64,000 nt of DNA, from the NCBI RefSeq assembly GCF_900129075.1, contig NZ_FQVH01000001.1, forward strand, positions 209,922-273,921, given 5' to 3'. Both the position numbers and the translations under genes were made by a program. Shown here one piece after another: positions 9,381 through 17,234 of the stretch. The notes under the pieces were generated by a model. That model was not told where the DNA came from. It ran no database searches and saw nothing but the letters and a program-made list of their open reading frames with translations. Origin of the DNA: Caldanaerobius fijiensis DSM 17918. Its GTDB lineage: Bacteria > Bacillota > Thermoanaerobacteria > Thermoanaerobacterales > Caldanaerobiaceae. Each line of letters opens with the position of its first letter. Position 1 is the stretch's first letter.

Positions 9381-9840
9381 GTTTTTCTTCTCCTCCCCAA
9401 ACAAGAACATTATAACGACATTCATTTGTAACAACCGCATGAACACTTAATGTCAGCAACCAATCTCCTTCAATAATTTTCCCCGGGATAAATCCATCTG
9501 TAGCTTCATTTTCCGATATGTATATTTGCTGGCAAGGAGAAGGACGGTGAGCAGCTCCTCTGAATTTTTCAGGATCATCCAAAGATAATGTCAAAAGATT
9601 TGTAACAGGAAGATAATTTTGCCATATACCACTTATATGTTCTATACTGTCAAGAGTATACTTTTTTAAGCATTCAACAATTATTTTCTTTGCATTGTCT
9701 ATGTCTGTTTTTTCTTTTGGGGTATAGGAAAATTCTATATAAAGTACATTTACGTCCCTTTCTATCCTAAATGGGTAACGTATATGGCTTTTGGAATTAT
9801 CTGTACTCAAAGTCCCCTTTACATTTAAAAGTATACTCAT
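9358..9840 (-). CDS. CehA/McbA N-terminal-domain-like protein
   Basis: A 160-residue beta-rich protein. The segments RDVNVLYIEFSYTP, LTLSLDDPEKFRGAAHR and GFIPGKIIEGDWLLTLSVHAV resemble the N-terminal accessory domain that precedes the PHP domain in one-piece CehA/McbA proteins. Here it is a separate gene that overlaps the PHP gene, so the two products may assemble. The ATG at 9840 follows AGGAGG with an 8-base spacer; the GTG nine bases earlier overlaps that site and is rejected. It has no catalytic motif of its own. Confidence 0.65.
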   Translation of the reverse strand: MSILLNVKGTLSTDNSKSHIRYPFRIERDVNVLYIEFSYTPKEKTDIDNAKKIIVECLKKYTLDSIEHISGIWQNYLPVTNLLTLSLDDPEKFRGAAHRPSPCQQIYISENEATDGFIPGKIIEGDWLLTLSVHAVVTNECRYNVLVWGGEEKHEILDSL

Positions 9841-9932
9841 TAATCTCACCTCCTGTAACCGATTGAGTTTTTGTTCCCTATAAATCGTATTTTAATTTAC
9901 ATTACAAATTATGTCAATAAGCGCCTTTATTT

Positions 9933-10025
9933 CGTAATTTGCAATATTTACAAAATAGGTTGTTTCCAAAAAAATTCAATAGCATCGGCAAGTGCCTTGA
10001 CTGTGATATCAAATTGCTGATGCTA
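9933..10025 (+). repeat. Dispersed repeat, copy B (hairpin-ended)
   Basis: Shares the core TAATTTGCAATATTTACA, AAATAGGT, TTTCCAAAAA and ATTCAATAGCATCG with copies A and C. It ends in a hairpin with 10-base arms AGCATCGGCA and TGCTGATGCT (one G-U). The arm sequence differs from copy A, yet pairing is kept. Confidence 0.6.
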
Positions 10026-10050
10026 ACATTCTTTTGGATAAAAAAATAAA

Positions 10051-10081
10051 AATTCCGGCACCTAATCAAGGTGCCGGAATT
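10051..10081 (-). terminator. Terminator after the tRNA-Ala fragment
   Basis: A perfect 13-bp stem (AATTCCGGCACCT / AGGTGCCGGAATT) with a 5-base loop, followed on the minus strand by a run of T. It is placed to end transcription of the original tRNA gene. Confidence 0.85.
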
Positions 10082-10094
10082 CCGCTTGTAATGC

Positions 10095-10156
10095 TGGTGG
10101 AGATAAGGGGATTCGAACCCCTGACCCCTAACATGCGAAGCTAGTGCTCTCCCAGC
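10095..10156 (-). tRNA. 3' fragment of tRNA-Ala (anticodon CGC), truncated
   Basis: On the minus strand this carries the 3' part of the D arm (GCTGGGAGAGCAC), an anticodon arm CTAGC-TTCGCAT-GTTAG giving anticodon CGC, a T arm AGGGGTTCGAATCCCCT, and an acceptor strand TATCTCC followed by ACCA. The 5' acceptor strand (expected GGAGATA) and D stem are missing; the sequence there is the recombinase gene. It is therefore a disrupted tRNA, most likely an integration junction. Confidence 0.8.
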
Positions 10157-11823
10157 ATTGTCTTGTTAACATCACCAAAAATATCAATTCTCGAGGTATT
10201 GATAAACTGATTTAAATGTATTTTAACGTGAACATCAATCTTATCTCTATATACTACTATCTTATCTATGATTTGTGAAAGCATCATTTTCTTTTTACTT
10301 ATACTTGCCTTTTCAAAAACTTCTTTCCAAACAGGGATAGTATTCTTTAATTCAATCATATCATTAACTTCCAGCTGTTTGCTTTGCAGTTCTTTTTGTA
10401 ATTGTTCTATTTTACTGTCTATATCTTTTATCTCTTTTTCTTTTTCTTCTATTAATTTACTAAGCCTATCTGGCGAGAAATTACTTTGTCCTTTTAGACT
10501 TTTAAGTATTTCATTGTTTAACAAATCTAAATCTTTATAATTTTCTTCATTCGCTTTTTGTAGCTTATTTATTTCTTCTTCTTTCTCTCTAAGTAATTCT
10601 CTTTTGTATTTTTCAATCTCATGAGAGAAATCAACTTTCTCTAAATTATCTAAATATTTATAAACTTGTTTTAAAACTAATCCTTCAATTTTCTTTTGTC
10701 CATAAGTTGTTTGTCCTTTACATTTAGTTTTATTTAATAGTTTTCCATTACATCTATATTTACCAATGATTGTCCTCCTCACCGTTCCATCTTTTCTTTT
10801 CCATTCTTTACAATGATAAGTTGTTGATAAAGAAGAACCACAATATCCGCAATAAATATATCCAGTAAATAACAATGTACCATAAGATGGTGGGCGGACA
10901 AGTAAAACTTCTTTTTCTGGATTTTTAACAGCAAAAGGACTTCTACTTTTTCTAATCTCATGCACTTTTTCCCACATTTCATCAGGAATAATTTTCAATT
11001 CTGAAATTTGGTTAGAAAGTAGCCATTCATCTTTACTTCTTCTATGAACTGCTCCTGATTTTTGGGAAGTTTTTCCGTATGATAAATAACCATTGTATAT
11101 AGGGTTTCTAATAATATTGTTAATTGTTGTTGAACCCCATTTCTTACCATTACGTGTTGGTATATTATTATCGTTGAGGTATTGAGCAATTCTATGTGTA
11201 CCATATCCTTCATGATAAATAAGTTCAAAAATTTTTCTCACTACTTTAGCTTCTTCCTCATTTATAGCAAGTTTATGTAATTCATTTCCCTTTTTTCCGT
11301 ATTCACCTGTACCTACTAATTTATATCCAAACGGAACAGCTCCGCCTCTATATAAACCTTCTTTTATCATTTGTTTATGTTTAGTATCAACTCGTATAGA
11401 GGTCTTTTGACTTTCTCCATTTGCCTGCCAAAATCTAATATAATTTATTAGCTTATCTACATGACTGCTAAATTCTTGTTTTCCTTCCACAGTAGACCAA
11501 ACTTCAACTCCGATACTGTTAAAATATTCTACAATAAATGGAGTTTCATCATCTCGTCTTCCTAACCTATCAAACATAAAAACTAATAGAATGTCAAATA
11601 AACCATTTTCAGCATCAATTTTTGCTTATTGTAATTTATCTCTTTCATGAGCCGATATTTTATAACCACTCACACCTTTTTCTTCATATTCTTTTACTAA
11701 TACCCACCCATCTTGTTTAGCTATAAATTCTCTACACGCTTTTTTCTGCATAGGTATATCATTATCATCTAGCTGTTTAGTTGTAGATACTCTATACAAA
11801 CAAGCTACTCTCTTTATTTCCAT
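10141..11823 (-). pseudogene. Large serine recombinase interrupted by one in-frame stop
   Basis: About 560 codons with a single in-frame TAA at 11626-11628. The first part (ATG 11823) has the resolvase start KRVACLYRVSTTKQ with the catalytic Ser, then KGVSGYKISAHERDKLQ before the stop. The frame resumes directly with AKIDAENGLFD and FMFDRLGRRDD. A recombinase domain follows (GYKLVGTGEYG; LNDNNIPTRNGKKWGSTTI), then a zinc ribbon YCGYCGSSL...YRCNGK, a coiled coil and a basic tail. Flanking codons are intact, so a simple CAA-to-TAA change is likely. The last five codons and stop are made from tRNA-Ala sequence. An internal start could yield an N-truncated, catalytically dead protein. Confidence 0.9.
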
Positions 11824-12043
11824 ATGCTGCAACTCCTTTATTTGTATTACTATACAAGAATGATTCAATATATATATTATTAACACTCCAGATCATACCA
11901 AACTAAAATAAAAAAATCAATACCAAAATTGGTATTAATAACAATTATTATTCTATCACCTGTGGTGGTTGGTAACTATGAAATATAATACTCTAAATAT
12001 TTCCTAAAATCGTCGATTTTAAAAAAATATGATAAAATAAAAA

Positions 12044-12290
12044 TATGAAAAAATATTTCGCCAGAATTTAAATCCAAAGTTTTACTGAAAATTTTGAAAG
12101 AACGGAAAACTTTAGCTTAAATCGCATCAGAATATGAGGTTGATCCATCTCTTCTAAGTAAATGGAAAATAATGATCTAAAAAATCTCCTGCGATTATTC
12201 AAGAAAATGATAAAAAGATTGAAGATAGAGAGAAAACCCAACAAAGGAAGGTAGATGAACTTTACAAAAAATAGTGTTAAACGGCTCATT
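12044..12290 (+). pseudogene. Decayed IS3-type OrfA transposase remnant
   Basis: With stops and frameshifts ignored, the plus strand reads EFKSKVLLKILKERKTLA, IASEYEVDPSLLSKWK and VDELYKK. This is the helix-turn-helix pattern of IS3-family OrfA proteins. Several in-frame stops and at least one shift break it. No inverted repeats were found. Confidence 0.65.
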
Positions 12291-12364
12291 ATTCCAATTA
12301 AAAAAATACTCTAAAACTGCAAAATAAATTATCCTTATCTGCTGTGCATAATAATTAAATTTCT

Positions 12365-12612
12365 CGCATCCAGATTAAAGACTTTGCCCAGTATATTGAT
12401 AAGAATGACGTTCACCTTGTTACAGTGAAAGTTTATAATTAGTGGGCATATCGCTATGAAGGAGCTCTTAATAGGATAGAGAATACAGTGGTATTATTGT
12501 GTTGGAACGAGAGAGCATTAAGAACGATAAAGCATTGCATGCATTTTTGTGTACAGATGTAGAGTCAAATACCCAAACAATTCTTGATTATAATTTCTTC
12601 ATCTATAGTAGA
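12365..12612 (+). pseudogene. Decayed DDE transposase remnant (IS4-like)
   Basis: The plus strand reads WAYRYEGALNRIENTVVLLC and then ALHAFLCTDVESNTQTILDY, broken by stops. This matches the central part of IS4/IS701-type transposases, where a CTD(V/L) segment carries a catalytic Asp. Both ends are missing. Confidence 0.55.
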
Positions 12613-12653
12613 GTAATATAAGTATTTTACAGTGTTGTCAACCATTTTAGTCT

Positions 12654-12681
12654 TTACTTTTACTTAAGTTTATATTATAAT
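12654..12681 (+). promoter_or_regulatory. Putative promoter of the downstream tRNA gene
   Basis: TTTACT and TATAAT are separated by 16 bases and lie just upstream of the tRNA that begins at 12693. The match is good but the region is AT-rich. Confidence 0.45.
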
Positions 12682-12692
12682 ATCTACTTGAC

Positions 12693-12763
12693 GGGGACAT
12701 AGTTTAAAGGGAGAATGCTACATTCGCATTGTAGTGGTTCGGGTTCGATTCCCGATGTCTCCA
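12693..12763 (+). tRNA. tRNA with CGC anticodon, probably tRNA-Ala, unusual D arm
   Basis: Acceptor strands GGGGACA and TGTCTCC pair with a G3-U70 wobble, the alanine identity element. The anticodon arm is CTACA-TTCGCAT-TGTAG, giving CGC. The T arm is TCGGG-TTCGATT-CCCGA and the discriminator is A. CCA is not encoded (CTA follows). The D arm (AGTTTAAAGGGAGAA) looks like a bacterial tRNA-Gly rather than the AGCTCAGNTGGGAGAGC form of ordinary tRNA-Ala, and its stem is weak. It lies beside the broken tRNA-Ala(CGC). Confidence 0.75.
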
Positions 12764-12996
12764 CTACTTAAATAGATAGCAGCTAAATATAAATAGCTGC
12801 TATTTTATTTTATCCAATAATTTGGTAAAAACGGATTAAATACAAATAGATATTAGCTTTTTACTGTTGGTAAGAGTTTATTACAATTTGTATTTAAATA
12901 ATTTTGTAGTATTCAAATCACGAATCAAAGTTACTCACAAACCTACAGTATATGAATAAATATATAGCAGAGTAAATGCGTTATGAGGTGAAATTT

Positions 12997-13299
12997 ATGT
13001 ATAATGATGAAAAAAAAGGCCTCTTTAAAAAGATGTTTGATTTTCTAGGCATTAAACATACCCAGAAAGACATTGTCAAATTAGATCTTTACGGCCTAAG
13101 TATCACCGTATCACGAAAATTAGATATAAGCGTTCCCCATGAAATCACAGTTGTGATACCAAGAGCAGAAATAAGAGAAAAAGCCGTAGATAAAAATAAC
13201 CAGCAATGGGATACTGAAATAATTTTAAACAGCATCACCATTGTACACGCTCCCAGACACTCCTTGGCAGCCCATCCTCATATATCATCACATAAATAA
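12997..13299 (+). CDS. Hypothetical protein, 100 residues
   Basis: A small protein with a basic start (MYNDEKKGLFKKMFDFLGIKH), a beta-rich middle (KLDLYGLSITVSRKLDISVP) and a His-rich end (HAPRHSLAAHPHISSHK). The ATG at 12997 follows GAGGTG at 7 bases; an in-frame ATG 21 bases earlier has no site. I do not recognise the family. It lies at the right border of the accessory scar and ends facing the acetyltransferase gene. The terminal histidines may bind metal, but this is a guess. Confidence 0.6.
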   Translation: MYNDEKKGLFKKMFDFLGIKHTQKDIVKLDLYGLSITVSRKLDISVPHEITVVIPRAEIREKAVDKNNQQWDTEIILNSITIVHAPRHSLAAHPHISSHK

Positions 13300-13340
13300 T
13301 ATAATAGACAAAGTCCAATCTTCTCTGGACAAACTCTATA

Positions 13341-13832
13341 TCATAACATAATCTGCATATAAATTACATCTATCCATTGATCAAATTTATATCCTACTTC
13401 TTTGCACACACCCGTAATCTCAAAGCCTAATTTTTTATGTAAATTGATACTTTCCACATTTTGAGATGAAATAACACCCACAATCGTATGATAACCCAAT
13501 TCTTTTGCAGCATTTATGAGTGTTTTTAGTAATTCAGTCCCTATGCCCATACCTCTATAATCTTTTTTAATATAAATAGAATCTTCTACTGTATATCTAT
13601 ACGCGTATCTATCTCTAAATCTGCTTATACTGGCCCAGCCTACAATATTTCCATTTAACTCTGCTACAAATATCGGATAATCATCGCCATGGGATAGAAA
13701 CCATTCCTTTCTATCCTCCAGTGTCTTAGGTTCCACATCAAACGTCGCAAAAGACGATAAAATCGCCTCATTATAAATCTCCATAATCCACGGCACATCT
13801 TCTATTTTTGCTCTCCTTATAACTAAATCCAT
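13341..13832 (-). CDS. GNAT N-acetyltransferase, phosphinothricin acetyltransferase-like
   Basis: A 163-residue GNAT enzyme transferring acetyl from acetyl-CoA. The acetyl-CoA loop is DYRGMGIGTELLKTLI (about residues 88-103), and the order IRRAKIEDVPWIMEIYNEAI, then TFDVEPKTLEDRKEWF, then NVESINLHKKLGF is typical of the Pat/Bar (YncA) group, which often acetylates methionine sulfone or sulfoximine-like compounds. The natural substrate is not shown. The ATG at 13832 is preceded by AGGAGAAGAGG. Confidence 0.88.
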   Translation of the reverse strand: MDLVIRRAKIEDVPWIMEIYNEAILSSFATFDVEPKTLEDRKEWFLSHGDDYPIFVAELNGNIVGWASISRFRDRYAYRYTVEDSIYIKKDYRGMGIGTELLKTLINAAKELGYHTIVGVISSQNVESINLHKKLGFEITGVCKEVGYKFDQWIDVIYMQIML

Positions 13833-13916
13833 CAAACCTCTTCTCCTTTTATGCAATATAAAACACATATATTATAGCACATGCATAATATATGTGTAGT
13901 ATTTTATATATTTCAA

Positions 13917-14681
13917 TTAATTTGGTATTTGAGCATCCTTCTTCACCCTTACCATCATCCAATAAGCAAGTAAAAGTATGAACGGTGTAACCACCTGAGT
14001 GGTAGTAAGCAATCCAATTCCTAAGGCTCTGTTGTAATAAATCGGCAATAGCAGTGGCGTATCCTTAAAGGTCTCTTCAACAACTCCTCTTATCAATTGA
14101 TAGTAAAATATAAAAGACCAGAACTGATATCCTTCAGGAACTCCTTTCTTTTGCAAATAAAAATACCTTATCAATAAAATAATACCAATAGATACGCCAA
14201 TCAGTTGATCAGGCCATCTTCTAAAAGCAAATATTGTTGTTCTCCCTAAAACCTCGTGGTTAAATATATTGCCAATCCTAACAAGTATATTCCCTACCGC
14301 AAGACCTACCACAGCATAGTCTTCTAAAGGGTTAATCCTTTTCCCTTTCTTTCTACAATACCAAAGGCCTGCTAAAAATCCTCCCAATACGGCGCCATGC
14401 CATGAAAGCCCACCTTGATATACTTTTAATATCTGAAGGGGATCATTTATAAACCATTGAGGTGTATTTGTTAGCACAAACATCAATCTTGCGCCTATAA
14501 CACCACATATTACAACCAGTAGGAGAAGATTGGTTATAAAGTCATCATCGTAGCCATTGGCAATAGCTTTTTTATATAGATAATACATACCAATGCCTAT
14601 GGATATTGCCATAAAAATGCCATACCAATGGACAGCTATCGGGCCTATATGAAAAGCTATAGGATTCAAAGGTAACTCCAT
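13917..14681 (-). CDS. lgt: Prolipoprotein diacylglyceryl transferase
   Basis: Transfers diacylglycerol from phosphatidylglycerol to the lipobox Cys of prolipoproteins in the membrane. The 254-residue product has about seven membrane segments. Family signatures are IAVHWYGIFMA near the start, SWHGAVLGGF, and RIGNIFNHEVLGRTT. The ATG at 14681 follows GGAGG; the longer frame would extend into the tmRNA gene. Two lipoproteins in this window (the YhcN-like protein and the zinc-binding protein) are likely clients. It sits directly after ssrA. Confidence 0.95.
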   Translation of the reverse strand: MELPLNPIAFHIGPIAVHWYGIFMAISIGIGMYYLYKKAIANGYDDDFITNLLLLVVICGVIGARLMFVLTNTPQWFINDPLQILKVYQGGLSWHGAVLGGFLAGLWYCRKKGKRINPLEDYAVVGLAVGNILVRIGNIFNHEVLGRTTIFAFRRWPDQLIGVSIGIILLIRYFYLQKKGVPEGYQFWSFIFYYQLIRGVVEETFKDTPLLLPIYYNRALGIGLLTTTQVVTPFILLLAYWMMVRVKKDAQIPN

Positions 14682-14708
14682 AAAAATCCTCCATCTAATA
14701 ACAATTAT

Positions 14709-15056
14709 TGGAGGCGCGGGGAATCGAACCCCGGTCCGAAGGTACCGAAACAAGAGCATCTCCGGGTGCAGTTGCTGTTTTGAAATTCGCCTCAAGCGTC
14801 TCCCAGCAACAGGATACGCTCTCAGCTAGCTTCATAAATGCCGATTCTCCTCAAAGCTTTGGAGAACCCGTTCCCCGCTAAGTCGACGCCCAATCCATCA
14901 ATGCGGGAATTGATGGTTGGACGGCTACCTGTTAATTAGGCAGCTAAAGCTACTCTATTGTTGTCGTTTATTTTTTCTCCAGGTTTTAACGTGGTCCCGG
15001 ACCCCACGACCCGCTTCTCTTCCTCCGGTTACCCCCGTCGAAACCAATACGCCCCC
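14709..15056 (-). ncRNA. ssrA: Transfer-messenger RNA (tmRNA)
   Basis: The 5' acceptor GGGGGCG pairs with CGCCTCC at the 3' end with a G3-U70 wobble, followed by A. The 5' end continues TATTGGTTTCGACGGGG, a tmRNA hallmark, and the T arm is CCGGGGTTCGATTCCCCG. CCA is not encoded. The tag frame at 14936-14971 reads INDNNRVALAA then TAA, so the degradation tag ends in the expected ALAA. The first codon is ATA if the frame is extended that far, an unusual resume codon. smpB lies immediately upstream on the same strand. Confidence 0.95.
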
Positions 15057-15088
15057 ATGTCTTAAATACTATCTTAAAAATCTTAAAA

Positions 15089-15559
15089 TCACATTCCTAT
15101 ATTGCGAACTTTAAATTCTTTTTCCATTTCCCTTTGAGCCGTTTTCTTTGCTATCACATCTCTTTTATCATAAATCTTTTTGCCTTTTGCTACAGCCAGT
15201 TCAATCTTTACAAGACCACGCTTTAAATATATCTTAAGTGGTACAAGAGTATAACCGCCTTTTTGCACATATCCCGCCAGTTTATTTATCTCATGCCTGT
15301 TTAAAAGCAATTTACGGGTGCGCAGCGGATCCTTATTGTATATATTGCCCTTTTCATATGGGCTTACATGCATATTATACAACCAAACCTCATTGTCCTC
15401 TACCCTTGCAAAGCTATCTTTTAAATTAACCCTACCTGCTCTTATAGATTTTACTTCCGTACCTGCAAGTACTATACCAGCCTCATATCTTTCTTCTATG
15501 AAATAATCATGATAAGCTTTTCTGTTTTCTGCTATAATCTTTATATTGTCTTCCGCCAT
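15089..15559 (-). CDS. smpB: SsrA-binding protein SmpB
   Basis: The obligate tmRNA partner in ribosome rescue. It has 156 residues with family blocks [55 protein letters not shown] and a basic tail [10 protein letters not shown]. The gene is followed 33 bases later by ssrA, a common arrangement that probably gives joint expression. Confidence 0.97.
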   Translation of the reverse strand: MAEDNIKIIAENRKAYHDYFIEERYEAGIVLAGTEVKSIRAGRVNLKDSFARVEDNEVWLYNMHVSPYEKGNIYNKDPLRTRKLLLNRHEINKLAGYVQKGGYTLVPLKIYLKRGLVKIELAVAKGKKIYDKRDVIAKKTAQREMEKEFKVRNIGM

Positions 15560-15617
15560 ATTTCAACACCCACGACCTCTCTTGTACAATTTATTATAAC
15601 AGAATAATATATCGGTG

Positions 15618-17234
15618 TCAAATACGATTACTATCGATCAACCCTGGCTTTATAGCTGCTTTTATTCTTATATTTTTACCCACGGTATAAAATCCTCTGA
15701 CCATATTAAAACATTGTTCTTCTATTATCCTGCCATCTCCCTGGCTTTTTAATATATTTAGAGCTATATCCCTGGCTTCTCTTAAGCTAAAATTTCTATC
15801 TATTCTTTTTTCTATACCTTTCTCAGGTATAACCATAAAGCCCTTTTCTGTGTCAGCCAGCAATGTTATCTCTGTCGTAACGCGGCTTAAGGCTGCACCT
15901 ACAGAATTAGCAAGCTGGTACATCCGCGGCACCACAGGTTTTAGGTTTAGGATCGACGCGATTTTACCAACTATCGCCTTTGCAGGTCCTCCTACGGCTA
16001 TTACCGCTTTAGGTTTGACCTTTCTCCCAGATATCAATTCTTTTACCGTATACACAGGTTTGTTGTTGATCTCTTCCATGGACCTATTTATCTCACTTAC
16101 AATCGCATCACAAACCATGTCGTATATTTTGTAAGCGACGGTCTTTACATCAATACCCATTTCTTGAGCGATTTGTTCCATGCCTTTATAAGACTTGGAT
16201 ATATCCCCATAGTTGCAAAACCCCAGCACATTAAAAGCATCAGTAGGCGTAGGATATTTTCCTCCCAATGCCATGGCTTTATCTAATCTCTGTGGCCCTA
16301 CAAGTAAACGGCCATCTTTAAGCCTGACAGTACTATCCCCTCCTATGCCAATTGACCGTGAATACAGAGCTTTGACCACGGTTTTATAACCGCCTATCTC
16401 TATTCCATTTGGTTCATAAACAGGAACACCATCGATGAAAAATGAAATATCAGTCGTGGTTCCCCCTATATCCAGCGATACAGCATCTTCATCCACATCA
16501 GTTAAAGCCAGGACTCCCATTATACTTGCAGAAGGACCAGACAATATGGTATTTAGAGGAAATCTCACAGAAGCCTCCAGGTCCATAGTCCCTCCATCAG
16601 CTTTTAGAACATACACAGGACATAATATGCCCATTTCCTTAAGGGCACTTTTCAAGGAATCTACAAAGTGCTTATAGATTTTGTGAACACAGCTATTTAA
16701 ATACGTAGAATTAACTCGCCTTGGAAAGTTCAACGTACCCGAAAGCTCATGACCCAACGTAATATGTTTAAAATTTCCTATCAGATTATCCTTTATATAA
16801 TTCTCATGGGAGGGATTTCGCACAGAAAACTTACCTGCAATTCCTATATATTCATAGTCTTCAACGTATTTTCTCACCCTATTTATATCCTCTTTTGTTA
16901 TTGGGGCGATTTCAGTACCTCTGTGATCAATATAGCCTGATATACTGCAATAATTCACATCAAAGTACTCAGAAGGACAAATACCAGGACCCGGTTCTAA
17001 AATCATGGCTACAGGTTGTACATTCCCTTCTACAATTGCATTAGTACAATGGGTGGTACTTATGGTTATGCGTTCTATATCGCTGTTCTTTTTTATAACC
17101 TTTCTAAGAGCATTAAATATATTTTCAGATAGATATTCCCTCTCTATAGGTATCTTTTCGCTAGCTACAATCTCACCTTTTTCTATAGCCACCACATCCA
17201 CATTAGTTCCGCCAACATCAAGGCCTATTATCAT
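15618..17234 (-). CDS. Hydantoinase/oxoprolinase-like ATP-grasp-type protein (HyuA-like)
   Basis: A 538-residue protein of the hydantoinase A/oxoprolinase family, with actin-like ATPase fold. The N-terminus IIGLDVGGTNVDVVAIE is the phosphate-1 loop; SLDIGGTTTDISFFIDG is the second phosphate loop; AVIAVGGPAKAIVGK is the adenosine region. No hydantoinase B partner is adjacent. It overlaps the upstream histone-deacetylase-like gene by 4 bases, so the two are co-translated. It is shorter than typical HyuA subunits (about 650-700 residues). Function is not established; it may hydrolyse a cyclic amide or act as an activator ATPase. Confidence 0.75.
   Translation of the reverse strand: MIIGLDVGGTNVDVVAIEKGEIVASEKIPIEREYLSENIFNALRKVIKKNSDIERITISTTHCTNAIVEGNVQPVAMILEPGPGICPSEYFDVNYCSISGYIDHRGTEIAPITKEDINRVRKYVEDYEYIGIAGKFSVRNPSHENYIKDNLIGNFKHITLGHELSGTLNFPRRVNSTYLNSCVHKIYKHFVDSLKSALKEMGILCPVYVLKADGGTMDLEASVRFPLNTILSGPSASIMGVLALTDVDEDAVSLDIGGTTTDISFFIDGVPVYEPNGIEIGGYKTVVKALYSRSIGIGGDSTVRLKDGRLLVGPQRLDKAMALGGKYPTPTDAFNVLGFCNYGDISKSYKGMEQIAQEMGIDVKTVAYKIYDMVCDAIVSEINRSMEEINNKPVYTVKELISGRKVKPKAVIAVGGPAKAIVGKIASILNLKPVVPRMYQLANSVGAALSRVTTEITLLADTEKGFMVIPEKGIEKRIDRNFSLREARDIALNILKSQGDGRIIEEQCFNMVRGFYTVGKNIRIKAAIKPGLIDSNRI

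Noticed and set aside
12068..12289. Minus-strand 73-codon frame
   Set aside because: It is antisense to the decayed IS3 OrfA remnant, and its hydrophobic sequence reflects AT-rich codons.
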